Source: Actinocatenispora comari
Lineage (GTDB): Bacteria > Actinomycetota > Actinomycetes > Mycobacteriales > Micromonosporaceae
DNA: 64,000 nt
Reading direction: 5' to 3'
NCBI RefSeq assembly: GCF_017312725.1
Contig: NZ_BOPO01000037.1
Location: 1-64,000 of the forward strand
Shown in pieces: positions 11,511 to 20,806 of this stretch. Positions within the stretch are counted from its first letter, which is position 1. Each line of letters begins with the position of its first letter. Made by a program: the position numbers and the translations under genes. The notes beneath the pieces were generated by a model. That model was not told the DNA's origin and did not search any database. It saw only the letters and a program-made list of their open reading frames with translations.

Positions 11511-12023
11511 ATGATGAGTGCGACCGGCCGGCAGTTGATCGGGGCCACCAGTCACCGTCACGGCCCGGAGTCGCGCAACCGGCTCGCCGAGACCGGAAAC
11601 GCCGGCGCGGACGGTGCTCGCGCCGCCCTGGAGACGTTTTACTACGCGCTCAACCACCGCGATGCCGACGCGTTGCGGGCCGACTGGTCGGACGACCCGC
11701 TCGCCCAGCTGAACAATCCGCTCGGCGGCATCCTGCGCGGCGGCGAGTCGATCGCCGCGCTCTACGACCGGATCTTCACCGGCCCGGTCCGGGTGACGGT
11801 CACCTTCCGCGACATCGTCGAGTACCTGGGAGAGGACCACGCCGTGTTCGCCGGCCGCGAGGTGGGCAGCTGGGCCGGGCCGGACGGCGTCGAGGTGCCG
11901 CTCACCATCCGTACCACCCGCTACTTCCGTTACCGGGACGGGCAATGGCGGCAGTTCCACCACCACGGCAGCATCGACGACCCGGCCGCCCTCGCCGCCT
12001 ACCGGCGCGCCGTCGCGGGGTGA
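11511..12023 (+). CDS. SnoaL/NTF2-fold protein (DUF4440-like)
   Basis: A 170-aa protein with a cystatin-like NTF2 fold. ALETFYYALNHRDADALRADWSDDPLAQLNNPLGGILRGGESIAALYDRIF is the usual first half and RTTRYFRYRDGQWRQFHHHGSIDD the last strands. Related proteins are small hydrolases, isomerases or ligand binders; the role here is unknown. ATG 11511 follows GTGAGGTGG. It is divergent from the CGNR regulator gene, which may control it. Confidence 0.75.
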   Translation: MMSATGRQLIGATSHRHGPESRNRLAETGNAGADGARAALETFYYALNHRDADALRADWSDDPLAQLNNPLGGILRGGESIAALYDRIFTGPVRVTVTFRDIVEYLGEDHAVFAGREVGSWAGPDGVEVPLTIRTTRYFRYRDGQWRQFHHHGSIDDPAALAAYRRAVAG

Positions 12024-12032
12024 CGAACCCGG

Positions 12033-12575
12033 TCAGACCCGGTCCAGCGGGCGGTGCGGGCCGGCGGGCAGCTGGACGGTGACCGCATCGCCCGGGCGTA
12101 CCTGGCCACCGACCCGGACGATGCTCATCACGCCGGCCCTGCGCACGATGTTGCCGGCCGGGTCGCACCCGACGACCTGCCGCAGCAGCCCGTGCTGGAA
12201 GTCGTCGATCTGCCGGCACGGGTTGCGCAGCCCGGTCACCTCCAGGACGGCCGCCGGGCCGAGCCGCAACACCGCCCCGACCGGCAGGCCGAGCAGGTCG
12301 ACGCCGCGGGTGGTGACGTTCTCGCCGAGCTGGCCCGGCGCCACCGCGAAGCCGGCCGCGCCCAGCTCGGCGAACAGCTCCTCGCCGATCAGATGGACCT
12401 GGCGCAGGTTGGGCTGGCTGGGGTCGCGGGCGACCCGGGAGCGGTGCTGGACGGTGACGCCCGCGTGCGCGTCGCCCTCGACACCGAGGCCGGCCAGCAG
12501 CGTGATCCGGTCCCGGTTGGGCTTGCTGAACGCGTGGCCGGGGTCGCTGCTGACCGCTGTCACGGTGCCGTTCAC
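12033..12575 (-). CDS. MOSC domain protein
   Basis: A 180-aa MOSC (molybdenum cofactor sulfurase C-terminal) protein. The key cysteine is in TGLRNPCRQIDDF. Other family features are VEGDAHAGVTVQHRSR near the N-terminus and GQLGENVTTRGVDLLGLPVGAVLRLG in the centre. Stand-alone MOSC proteins are thought to handle Mo-cofactor or sulfur transfer, or YiiM-like N-hydroxylated base reduction. GTG 12575 has GGGAGCG about 9 nt upstream; the frame stays open further without homology. Confidence 0.85.
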   Translation of the reverse strand: MNGTVTAVSSDPGHAFSKPNRDRITLLAGLGVEGDAHAGVTVQHRSRVARDPSQPNLRQVHLIGEELFAELGAAGFAVAPGQLGENVTTRGVDLLGLPVGAVLRLGPAAVLEVTGLRNPCRQIDDFQHGLLRQVVGCDPAGNIVRRAGVMSIVRVGGQVRPGDAVTVQLPAGPHRPLDRV

Positions 12576-12682
12576 GTGTGTCGCTCCCGCCGTCGTGCCG
12601 GCCCGGTGGGGTCCGGGCCGCGCGGTGGAATCCCTTGCCGCGGCCGGGGAATCACCTCGCCCGGCCGGGTCTCGAACGATGC

Positions 12683-14227
12683 CTACAGGTCGCGGAACGT
12701 CTCGATCTCGGCGCCGAGCAGGTTGAGCCGGTCGGCGAGCTGCTCGTACCCGCGGTTGATCACGTAGACGTTGCGCAGCACCGAGGTGCCCTTCGCGGCG
12801 AGCATCGCGATCAGCACGACGACCGCGGGGCGCAGCGCCGGCGGGCAGATCACCTCGGTGCCGGACCACCGGGTCGGGCCCTCCACGTACACCCGGTGCG
12901 GGTCGAGGAGGGTCACCCGGGCGCCGAGCTTGGTCAGCTCGGTGAGGTAGACGGCGCGGTTCTCGTACACCCAGTCGTGGATCAGCGTCTGGCCCTGCGC
13001 GGTGGCGGCGATCAGCGCGAAGAACGGCAGGTTGTCGATGTTGAGGCCAGGGAAGGGCATCGGGTGGATCTTGTCCAGCGGCGCGTGCAGTGTGGACGGG
13101 CGGATCGTCAGGTCGACCAGCCGGGTGTGCCCGTTCGCGGCGTGATACTCCGCGGACCGGTCGTAGTCCAGGCCCATCTCCTCCAGCAGCGCCAGCTCGA
13201 TCTCCAGGAACTCCACCGGTACCCGCTTGACGGTGATCTCCGACTCGGTGACCAGCGCGGCGGCGATCAGGCTCATCGCCTCGATCGGGTCCTCGCTCGG
13301 CGCGTAGTCGATGTCGCGCTCGATGTTCGGCACCCCGTGCACGGTCAGCGTGGTGGTGCCGATGCCGTCGATCCGCACGCCCAGCGCGGTCAGGTAGAAG
13401 CAGACGTCCTGCACCATGTAGTTCGGGCTGGCGTTGCGGATGATCGTCACGCCGTCCCGGCGGGCGGCGGCCATCAGCGCGTTCTCGGTCACCGTGTCGC
13501 CGCGCTCGGTCAACACCACCGGTCGGTCCGGCACGGCGTCGCCGTCCACCTCGGCGTGGTAGGAGCCGCCGGTCGCCTTGACCTCCAGGCCGAACGGCCG
13601 CAGCGCGGTCATGTGCGGCTCGACCGTGCGGGTGCCCAGGTCGCAGCCGCCCGCGTAGGGCAGCTCGAACCGCTCGTGGTCGTGCATCAGGGGGGCCAGG
13701 AACATGATGATGCTGCGGGTGCGGCGGGCCGCCTCGGCGTCCATCGCGGCCAGGTCGAGCTGCGCCGGCCGGACGATCTCCAGATCGTTGGCCTCGTTGA
13801 GCCAGCGGGTCTTCACCCCGATCGAGTTGAGCACCTCGAGGATGCGGTTGACCTCCTCGATCCGGGCGACCCGGCGCAGCGTGGTGCGACCCTTGTTCAA
13901 CAGCGCCGCGCACAGCAGGCCGACCCCGGCGTTCTTGCTGGTCTTGACGTCGATGCTGCCGGACAGCTTGGCGCCGCCGCGCACCCGCAGGTGCATCGGG
14001 CCGGAGTGACCGAGCGACACGATCTCCGAGTCCAGCGCGTCGGAGATGCGGGTCAGCATCTCCAGGCTCAGGTTCTGGCCGCCCTGCTCGATGCGGTGCA
14101 CGGCACTTTGGCTGGTGCCGAGCGCGGTGGCAAGCTGGGTCTGGGTCCAGCCGCGATGCTTGCGCGAGTCACGGATGAGCCGGCCGATGCGCTGCAGGTA
14201 CTGGTCGTCGGGCATGCCCGGCACCAT
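12683..14227 (-). CDS. HTH-MurA fusion (UDP-GlcNAc 1-carboxyvinyltransferase-like)
   Basis: A 514-aa protein of two parts. Residues ~9-64 are an XRE-type HTH (WTQTQLATALGTSQSAVHRIEQGG). From ~78 onward it is a MurA/EPSP-synthase fold (RVRGGAKLSGSIDVKTSKNA, with the substrate-binding K98-N99 pair). The catalytic cysteine is present at ~195 in YAGGCDLGTR. MurA adds enolpyruvate from PEP to UDP-GlcNAc, the first step of peptidoglycan synthesis. HTH-fused MurA paralogues occur in actinomycetes alongside a plain housekeeping MurA. Start is ATG 14227, or ATG 14215. It is flanked by unrelated genes rather than a cell-wall operon. Confidence 0.88.
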   Translation of the reverse strand: MVPGMPDDQYLQRIGRLIRDSRKHRGWTQTQLATALGTSQSAVHRIEQGGQNLSLEMLTRISDALDSEIVSLGHSGPMHLRVRGGAKLSGSIDVKTSKNAGVGLLCAALLNKGRTTLRRVARIEEVNRILEVLNSIGVKTRWLNEANDLEIVRPAQLDLAAMDAEAARRTRSIIMFLAPLMHDHERFELPYAGGCDLGTRTVEPHMTALRPFGLEVKATGGSYHAEVDGDAVPDRPVVLTERGDTVTENALMAAARRDGVTIIRNASPNYMVQDVCFYLTALGVRIDGIGTTTLTVHGVPNIERDIDYAPSEDPIEAMSLIAAALVTESEITVKRVPVEFLEIELALLEEMGLDYDRSAEYHAANGHTRLVDLTIRPSTLHAPLDKIHPMPFPGLNIDNLPFFALIAATAQGQTLIHDWVYENRAVYLTELTKLGARVTLLDPHRVYVEGPTRWSGTEVICPPALRPAVVVLIAMLAAKGTSVLRNVYVINRGYEQLADRLNLLGAEIETFRDL

Positions 14228-14335
14228 ATCTCATGACTGAGGTACGACGCGCGGCGGATCGCCGAGAAATATCGCTGTGATGGTGGTCAAACCGGCAGAT
14301 ACGATCCGTGTCATGACGTTTACCGGAGTCTTACC

Positions 14336-15208
14336 GTGAGTTGGCCGCGCGCTCGGCGACTCGATGGACCGGACCTGGTGGCGCGCGTCTCCGCCGCCAC
14401 CGGCGTACCGCTGGACTTCCGCGGGCGCTGCCCCGGCGGCGAGGTCGGCGCGGCGTACGTGACCTGGCCGGACGGCCGCCCCGGCGTGCTGACCTGGCAG
14501 CCCGGGCCGCTGCTCGACCGGCAGCGCCGGATCGCCGCCCTGCTCGCGCTGGCCCGCTCGCGCGGCGTGCCGGTCCCGGCGTACGAGCTGGTGGTGCCGT
14601 TGACGGTGGACGGCGAGCCGGCGGTGGCCGTGGTGCAGGAGCGGCTGCCCGGCACCACCCCGGACCGGTACGACGAGACGCTGGTCACCGGGATGCTCGC
14701 CGCGCACGAACGGTTCGCCGGCGTGCTCGCCGACCGGGCCGACGTGCCGCCCGCCCCGCTGTACCTGACCGGCGACGGCCCCGGGTTCTGCCTGCACGGC
14801 CCGCTGGCCGGCTACGACCGGCGCGCCGCCCGGCTGCTGTCCTGGATCGAGGCGGTCGGTGCGGCCAGCCCGCCGGTGCTGGCCGGCGACGACCTGGTGC
14901 ACCTGGACTTCCACCCCGGCAACGTGCTGGTCGACGCGTCCGGCACGGTGACCGGCATCATCGACTGGGACGGCGCGGCCCGCGGCGACCGGCGGTTCGA
15001 CCTGGTCACGCTGCGCTTCGCGATCCCGCCGGACCAGCCGGCGCTCGCCGCCCGACTGGACGCCGAGCTCGCCGAGCGGCTGACCGCCGACGAGCTCCGG
15101 CCGTACTGGGCGTCGATGGCGCTGCGGCAGGTCGACTGGACCATCCGGCACCACGACGCGCGCACCGTCGAGCGCTACCTGACCATCGCCGAGACCCGGA
15201 TGGACTGA
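14336..15208 (+). CDS. Aminoglycoside phosphotransferase (APH)-fold protein
   Basis: A 290-aa kinase-fold protein of the APH/choline kinase family. The catalytic loop LVHLDFHPGNVLV (H-x-D-x4-N) and the metal-binding IIDWDGAARGDRRFD are intact, so it is probably an active small-molecule kinase. The substrate is unknown; antibiotic resistance cannot be assumed. It starts at GTG 14336, divergent from HTH-MurA, and is followed after 220 bp by an MFS exporter that may be co-transcribed. Confidence 0.85.
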   Translation: MSWPRARRLDGPDLVARVSAATGVPLDFRGRCPGGEVGAAYVTWPDGRPGVLTWQPGPLLDRQRRIAALLALARSRGVPVPAYELVVPLTVDGEPAVAVVQERLPGTTPDRYDETLVTGMLAAHERFAGVLADRADVPPAPLYLTGDGPGFCLHGPLAGYDRRAARLLSWIEAVGAASPPVLAGDDLVHLDFHPGNVLVDASGTVTGIIDWDGAARGDRRFDLVTLRFAIPPDQPALAARLDAELAERLTADELRPYWASMALRQVDWTIRHHDARTVERYLTIAETRMD

Positions 15209-15429
15209 ACGCCCACTTCGCGTTGCTGGCGCTCGTATCCCCGCGCTCCTGGCGGCCGGGACCGACGCCCGGGCCGTCCAGCGCCGCTGGCCGGACGTGC
15301 CCCGAGCCTCGCCTCGTCGACGGCCGGGTGGACGCCCCAGCGCCGGCGGTGTGGCGGTGGGAAAGCGTTCGTCAGCCGGGACCGCGGAGGTTTAGCGTGG
15401 CCGACGCCGACCACGACGACGGGACGAGG

Positions 15430-16674
15430 ATGAACGAGCCGAACACCGTCGCCGTCGCCCACCGCGGCGACACCGGCCGGGGCGGGCCGGTGCTGATCGG
15501 CGCGCTGGTCGTCGATGCGCTGGGCAACGGGCTGTTCCTGCCGCTGTCGCTGGTCTACTTCACCCGGCTGACCGACATCCCGCTGGCGCTGCTGGGCGTG
15601 CTGATCAGCGTCGGCAACGTGCTGACGCTGCCGATCCCGGTGTTCGCCGGCGCGCTGGTGGACCGGTTCGGCGCGGTACCGCTGGTGGTCGGCGCGCAGC
15701 TGCTGCAGGCCGGCGGCTTCCTCGCCTACGCGTACGTGCGTACCCCGGTGCCGGTGTTCCTGGCGATGACCGCCGCGGCGATCGGGGTGCGGTTCTTCTG
15801 GTCGGCGATCTTCACCGCGATCGCCGACTACGCCGACGGGCGGCCGGGCGGCCGGCTGACCAAGGACGACTGGTTCGCCTGGGCGAACATGACCCGTACC
15901 GCCGGCCTCGGCGTCGGCGGTCTGGTCACCGGGTTGGTGGTCGGCGCCGACCGGACCGGCGCGTACCACCTGGTCGCGTACGCGACGGCCGGGTGCTTCT
16001 TCGTCGCGGCCGCCGCGATCGGGCTGTGCGTCCGGGCGCCACGGCTGCGGGTGCACAGCGAGACCGGCGGCGGCTACCGTGCGTTGTTGCGCGACCGCCC
16101 GTTCCTCGGGCTGACCGGCCTCAACACCATCTGTGCGATGACCTCGATGATGCTCGGGCTGGCGCTGCCCACGTTCGTGGCGAGCGGGCTGCACGGCCCC
16201 GGCTGGCTGACCGCGGCGCTGCTGTCCGGCAACACCGTGCTGGTGTCGCTCGCCACCGCGCCGCTGGTACGCCGGGTCGCCGGCGCCCGCCGCACCCGGG
16301 TACTGGTCGGCGCGCTGCTGGTGTGGGCGGCCTGGGCGCTGCTGCTCGCCGTGCTGCGCCCCGGCAGCCTGCTGGTACTGGTACCGCTGCTCGCGGTCGG
16401 CACGCTGCTGTTCACCGTGGCCGAGTCGCTGCACGCGCCGACCTCGATGGCGCTCGCCGCGGCGGTCGCCCCGGCGGCCACCCGCGGCCGCTACCTGGCC
16501 AGCTTCCAGTACTCGTTCACGCTCGCCGGGATCGTGGCGCCGACGTTCTTCGCGACCCTGTTCGGAGTGCACCGGGCGCTGCCCTGGCTCGCCCTCGCAG
16601 TACTGGACGTCGCCACCGCGGCCGCCTTCACCCGGCTGGAACGCGCCCTGCCGCGCACCGCCCTCCGCAGCTGA
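15430..16674 (+). CDS. MFS transporter
   Basis: A 414-aa major facilitator with about twelve hydrophobic segments. Helix 1 is PVLIGALVVDALGNGLFLPLSLVYF, and the loop 2-3 signature appears as GALVDRFGAVPLVVG. It is probably a drug or metabolite exporter driven by the proton gradient; the substrate is unknown. ATG 15430 follows GACGAGG. A GTG at 15397 is an alternative. The 221 bp between it and the APH gene hold no gene that I can see. Confidence 0.85.
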   Translation: MNEPNTVAVAHRGDTGRGGPVLIGALVVDALGNGLFLPLSLVYFTRLTDIPLALLGVLISVGNVLTLPIPVFAGALVDRFGAVPLVVGAQLLQAGGFLAYAYVRTPVPVFLAMTAAAIGVRFFWSAIFTAIADYADGRPGGRLTKDDWFAWANMTRTAGLGVGGLVTGLVVGADRTGAYHLVAYATAGCFFVAAAAIGLCVRAPRLRVHSETGGGYRALLRDRPFLGLTGLNTICAMTSMMLGLALPTFVASGLHGPGWLTAALLSGNTVLVSLATAPLVRRVAGARRTRVLVGALLVWAAWALLLAVLRPGSLLVLVPLLAVGTLLFTVAESLHAPTSMALAAAVAPAATRGRYLASFQYSFTLAGIVAPTFFATLFGVHRALPWLALAVLDVATAAAFTRLERALPRTALRS

Positions 16675-16726
16675 CCGGCGGCTGCCGGTCAGCGCCGACG
16701 ACGCCGACCCGCGGGGCGGGTGGTGG

Positions 16727-17953
16727 TCAGAAGACCTCGATGGCGGCCGGCTCGCGGTGCCACCCGAACGCGGCGGACAGCGGTGCCAGCGCGCCCTCGT
16801 TCAGCTCGGTGACCCGGCCGGCGACCGCGAGCGTGGCGAGCGACGTACCGCCGAGGTACGCGGCGCCGAGCTCGGCGATCGACAGCGCCACGTCGGCCGG
16901 CCGGTCGGTACGTTCGCAGGTCAGCTCGTCGCCGGCGACGCGCAGGTGCCAGCGGCCGGCGTTGCCGGGCAGCAGGTCGTCGGTGACGTCCAGCACCGCG
17001 TCCACGTCGACCGGATAGCTGCGGGCGGCCAGCGCCACCGGCAGGTCCAGGATGCGCAGCCAGATCCCGTCGGTGAGCCGGGAGCCGAGCCGGCGCGGGT
17101 CGGTGACCAGGTAGCGCAGCGGCTCGTCCAGGACCCCGTAGTCGTAGTGCACCTGCCGGGTCAGATCGACGTCGAGCAGGAACCGCCACAGCTCCCGGTA
17201 CGCGTCGAGGTCGGTTGCGACCGCCTCCTCGACGTGCACCACCGCCTGCGGGCCGGTGGCGTCGCGGGCCCGCTCCAGCCGGAACATCGCGTACCCGTCC
17301 GGCCCGTCCGGGCCCTCGTGCACGATCGTGCGCAGCGCCGTGCGGCCGCCGCGCTGGTGCTCCAGGTCCGCGGTGACCGCGCGCCAGCCGGCCGGGGTAC
17401 GGCCGGACATGCCCGGCCGGTCCGCCCGCGCCGCGTCGAAGACCTCCGCCAGCACCTTCTGCGCGTCCGGCAGCTCCACCTCGCGCAGGACGCCGTACGG
17501 CTCGGCGGCGGCCGGCAGCGCCAGCTCCCGGTTGTCGGCGTGGAACTCCAACGTGTACGTGGCGGGGCCGTACCCGAACCGTCCGTAGATGGCGGGCTCG
17601 CTCGGCCACAGGACGGCGACCGGCTCGTCGGTGCCCGCCAGGTCGGTCAACTGGCGGGTCATCAACCGGCGCAGCAGCCCGCGCCGCCGGTGCGTACCGG
17701 CCACCGAGACCAGCGTGACGTGCGCGGCCGGTACCGTTCCGCCGGGAATGCCCAGCTCGCGGCGCATCGACACCGCGGTACCGACCACGCCGTCACGTTC
17801 GTGCACCACCGCGAGCGTGCGCCCCAGTTCGTACAGGTCGCGTTCGAGTTTCGCCTCGTCGTCGTGATGGTCGTGCCCGAACGCCTTCCCGAAGCACCGC
17901 TGGAACGAGTACACCTCGTCCTCGGTGATGGGGCGCAGATCGTAGTTGTCCAT
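16727..17953 (-). CDS. Eis-like GNAT N-acetyltransferase
   Basis: A 408-aa protein resembling mycobacterial Eis (enhanced intracellular survival). Residues 1-140 are the first GNAT domain with the acetyl-CoA loop VSVAGTHRRRGLLRRLM. A second degenerate GNAT domain follows, and then an SCP2-like C-terminal domain (LPGNAGRWHLRVAGDELTC). The chain ends in F; in Eis the C-terminal carboxylate serves as the general base. Eis acetylates amines of aminoglycosides, peptides and Lys side chains, so it could give low-level aminoglycoside tolerance. It starts at ATG 17953 and is divergent from the kinase gene. Confidence 0.88.
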   Translation of the reverse strand: MDNYDLRPITEDEVYSFQRCFGKAFGHDHHDDEAKLERDLYELGRTLAVVHERDGVVGTAVSMRRELGIPGGTVPAAHVTLVSVAGTHRRRGLLRRLMTRQLTDLAGTDEPVAVLWPSEPAIYGRFGYGPATYTLEFHADNRELALPAAAEPYGVLREVELPDAQKVLAEVFDAARADRPGMSGRTPAGWRAVTADLEHQRGGRTALRTIVHEGPDGPDGYAMFRLERARDATGPQAVVHVEEAVATDLDAYRELWRFLLDVDLTRQVHYDYGVLDEPLRYLVTDPRRLGSRLTDGIWLRILDLPVALAARSYPVDVDAVLDVTDDLLPGNAGRWHLRVAGDELTCERTDRPADVALSIAELGAAYLGGTSLATLAVAGRVTELNEGALAPLSAAFGWHREPAAIEVF

Positions 17954-18114
17954 GGCGCCTGTCTATCCCAGCCCGACCCCGATCGGCCCCCCATTTCCCG
18001 CATGGGGCGGGTGCCGCGTGGTCGGCCCTCGCTACCCTCGATAGACCGGCATCGCCGAGGGGGCCCGCGTGCGGGCGGGTCCGGGTCGGGCGAGGGCAGG
18101 GTGTCGAGGGGGTT

Positions 18115-20154
18115 GTGCGGGTGGCCGAGTTGCTCGATCTGGTCTGCGGCCCGGCGAGCCCGCTCCCCGAGACCCACCAGCGCTACCGGTTGGTGGCGCA
18201 CATCGCCTCCGGCGGCCAGGCCGAGGTCTACCGTGCGGTCCGACTGTCCAACGGGGTCAGCTCGGCGCCGCTGACCGTCAAGGTGTTCCGGCTGGACGAC
18301 TCCCGGCCCCGCGCCGAGCAGCTGATGTCCTGGGACAAGGGCGACGCGGTCCTGATGGACCTCAACAGCCGCGGCGTGGCCGGCATCTGCCGCCGCGCGG
18401 ACGGCTTCTACGGGCCGCCGCCGCACCCGCCGGGCAGCTCACCGCACGGCGAACCCGAGCCGTACCAGGTGCTCGACTACCTGCCCGGGGTCAACCTCCG
18501 CGAGTACGTGCGGCAGCGCGCCGCGGGCGGGCCCGGCGCCGGCTCGGCGGGCGGCGCCGAGGCCGGTGCGGTCGCCCGGCTCGACGCGGTCGGCACCCTG
18601 GACACGCTGGTCCGGGTGCTGCTCGCGCTGCACCACCCGAGCGAGCCCGGTGCCTCGCCGGTGGTGCACATGGACATCAAGCCGTCGAACGTGATCGTGC
18701 TGCCCTCCGGCGAGGTGCGGCTGATCGACTTCACCGGCGCCCGCTACCACCGCAGCGGCCACATCACCACGATCGCCTACACCCGGGAGGCGGGCGGGCC
18801 GGAGGCGTTCAGCGGCACCGTCGGCCCGGCGTACGACGTGCACGGCTTCGGCGCCGTCGCGTACTACATGATCACCGGTACCTTCCCGCGCACCGAGTCG
18901 CCGCAGCAGGCGATGGCCGGCGCCGAACCGCTGCCGCCGTGGGCGGTGCTGCGCCGCCACCCGCTGCTCGAGGCGCACCCGACGCTGCGCGACCACCTGC
19001 TCGCGCCGCTCGCCGACGAGCCCGCCGACCGCCCCGGTACCGAGGAGCTGACCGCCTGGACCGCCCGGCTGGCCGACCTGGTCGACCGCGCCGGCACCCC
19101 GGACGTCGGGATGTACTGGGGCGTGTCGCGCTCCGCCCGGGTGGTGGGGCGGGCCGGGGTGAAGCCCGGCCCGGTCACCGCGACCGACGACTGGTCCCGG
19201 GTGGAGCGGCTCGAACAGGAGGTCGTCGAGCTGCGCGCCGCGCTGGGCGACTCCCGGAACGGCCGCGGCGGTGCCGCCCTCGGCGGCGCGGCGGCCGGCC
19301 TCGCGGCAGGCGCCGCGCTGGGTGCGGCCGTGGCGTCCGGTCCGGCGTCGGCGGCCGCCGCCGGCGCGGCGCCCGGTCCGGTGGCCGCCGCCGGCGCGGC
19401 GCCCAGTTCGGCCGGCGCGCAGCAGGCCACGATGCGGGCCGACGCCGGTGCCGGCGCGACCGCGCCGCTCGGCGACAGCCCGCTGTGGCCGGCCCGGTCC
19501 ACGGTGCGCCAGCAGCGCGCCGGCGAGCCCGCCGGCGCCGACCCGACGGTACGCAGTGCGCCCGTCCCGGCCGGCGGCGCGAACGGCACCCGGGTGATGG
19601 CCGGCGACGGGTACCGGCAGGGCGCCGCGACCCGGGCGTACCCGGGCGGGACGGCGCCGTACCAGGGTGGTCGGCAGCCGGGGGAGCAGCCCCGGGCCGA
19701 GCCGCAGCAGCGCGGGGTGGCGTCGGTCCCGCAGCCGGCGCACCGACCGTACGGGGAGGAGCCGGAGCAGCCGCCGGCCGAGCCGGACCGCGACCGGCTG
19801 CGCCCGCTGCCCGGTGCCCGGCTGCACACGCTGCGCCGCGGCATCGGCCTGTCGATCACCGGCGCGCTGTTCGCGTTCGTGTGCTGGGGTGTCTTCGCGA
19901 TCGCCAACCGGGACGCCAAGCTGGTCAACAACTTCATGATGTTCGTGCTGGTCCTGGTGATCGCGGTCGGCCTGTTCGCGCTGTGCCGGCTGATCGGCCG
20001 GCTGGTGATCGAGGGGATGATGCACCGGTCCCGGGCCAGTGCCCGGCTGTCGCACCTCGCGGTCGCCGCCTACCTGGTGGCCGCCGGCTGCAGCTTCGCC
20101 GCCCGGGTCGACTGGGTCAGCCAGGCCTACCACTGGGTGGCCGGCCAGCTGTGA
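18115..20154 (+). CDS. Membrane-anchored Ser/Thr protein kinase
   Basis: A 679-aa Hanks-type kinase. The N-lobe has the glycine loop IASGGQAEVYRAV and the ATP lysine in LTVKVFRL. The catalytic loop HMDIKPSNVI lies at ~184. The Mg loop reads IDFTG at ~204, with an extra Thr in place of the usual D-F-G spacing. After the kinase domain (~1-330) come a coiled stretch (VERLEQEVVELRAAL), a long Ala/Gly/Pro-rich linker and three C-terminal hydrophobic segments (~578-600, 611-632, 645-665). The kinase faces the cytoplasm with a C-terminal anchor. The partner is unknown. GTG 18115 has GAGGGGG upstream. Confidence 0.87.
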   Translation: MRVAELLDLVCGPASPLPETHQRYRLVAHIASGGQAEVYRAVRLSNGVSSAPLTVKVFRLDDSRPRAEQLMSWDKGDAVLMDLNSRGVAGICRRADGFYGPPPHPPGSSPHGEPEPYQVLDYLPGVNLREYVRQRAAGGPGAGSAGGAEAGAVARLDAVGTLDTLVRVLLALHHPSEPGASPVVHMDIKPSNVIVLPSGEVRLIDFTGARYHRSGHITTIAYTREAGGPEAFSGTVGPAYDVHGFGAVAYYMITGTFPRTESPQQAMAGAEPLPPWAVLRRHPLLEAHPTLRDHLLAPLADEPADRPGTEELTAWTARLADLVDRAGTPDVGMYWGVSRSARVVGRAGVKPGPVTATDDWSRVERLEQEVVELRAALGDSRNGRGGAALGGAAAGLAAGAALGAAVASGPASAAAAGAAPGPVAAAGAAPSSAGAQQATMRADAGAGATAPLGDSPLWPARSTVRQQRAGEPAGADPTVRSAPVPAGGANGTRVMAGDGYRQGAATRAYPGGTAPYQGGRQPGEQPRAEPQQRGVASVPQPAHRPYGEEPEQPPAEPDRDRLRPLPGARLHTLRRGIGLSITGALFAFVCWGVFAIANRDAKLVNNFMMFVLVLVIAVGLFALCRLIGRLVIEGMMHRSRASARLSHLAVAAYLVAAGCSFAARVDWVSQAYHWVAGQL

Positions 20155-20224
20155 CCGCGTGCTGCCGGGCGGGCTGCGCCGGCACGACCGGGTCGCGGTC
20201 CGTACCAGGCCGTATCCTCCAGCC

Positions 20225-20806
20225 GTGACGAACAACGATCTCGCCGCGCGGGTGTACCGCACCGCGCACCTGACCGGGACGTTCCTGCTGCGCTCCGGCG
20301 CGACCAGCGACGAATACTTCGACAAGTACCTGTTCGAGTCCGATCCGGCGCTGCTCGCGGAGATCGGCGCCGAGGTGGCGGCGCTGCTGCCGGCCGGCGT
20401 CGACGGGCTGGCCGGGCTGGAGCTCGGCGGCGTGCCGGTGGCGGTCGCCGCCAGCCAGGCGAGCGGACTGCCGGCGCTGTTCGTCCGCAAGCAGGCGAAG
20501 CCGTACGGGACGGCCCGGCTCGCCGAGGGCGGTGAGGTCGCCGGGCGGCGGCTGGTGGTGATCGAGGACGTGGTCACCTCGGGTGGCCAGATCCTCGCCT
20601 CCACCGCGGAACTGCGCGCGCTCGGCGCCGAGGTCGACACCGTGGTCTGCGTCATCGACCGGGAGTCCGGCGGCGCCGGCAACCTGGCCGCGGCCGGTCT
20701 CGACCTGCGCCCGGTGTTCACCATGTCCCAGCTGGTCGCCGCCGCGCCTGACCCCGCCGCCCGCGCGGCCCGCCGCCGCTGTCCGCGACCCGCCGCCGCG
20801 GCCTGA
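20225..20806 (+). CDS. pyrE: Orotate phosphoribosyltransferase
   Basis: This enzyme joins orotate to PRPP to give OMP in UMP synthesis. The 193-aa protein has the short-type OPRT pattern: FLLRSGATSDEYFDKYLFESDP, LFVRKQAKPYGT, and the PRPP-binding VVIEDVVTSGGQI. GTG 20225 is used because the family N-terminus begins there. The last ~20 residues (Arg/Ala/Pro-rich) are coded partly by the first copy of a 27-bp repeat and are not family sequence. It stands apart from other pyr genes. Confidence 0.92.
   Translation: MTNNDLAARVYRTAHLTGTFLLRSGATSDEYFDKYLFESDPALLAEIGAEVAALLPAGVDGLAGLELGGVPVAVAASQASGLPALFVRKQAKPYGTARLAEGGEVAGRRLVVIEDVVTSGGQILASTAELRALGAEVDTVVCVIDRESGGAGNLAAAGLDLRPVFTMSQLVAAAPDPAARAARRRCPRPAAAA

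Noticed and set aside
14336-15208. Aminoglycoside resistance gene call for the APH-fold protein.
   Set aside because: The fold is clear, but APH-like kinases have many substrates and no resistance-specific feature or context is visible.
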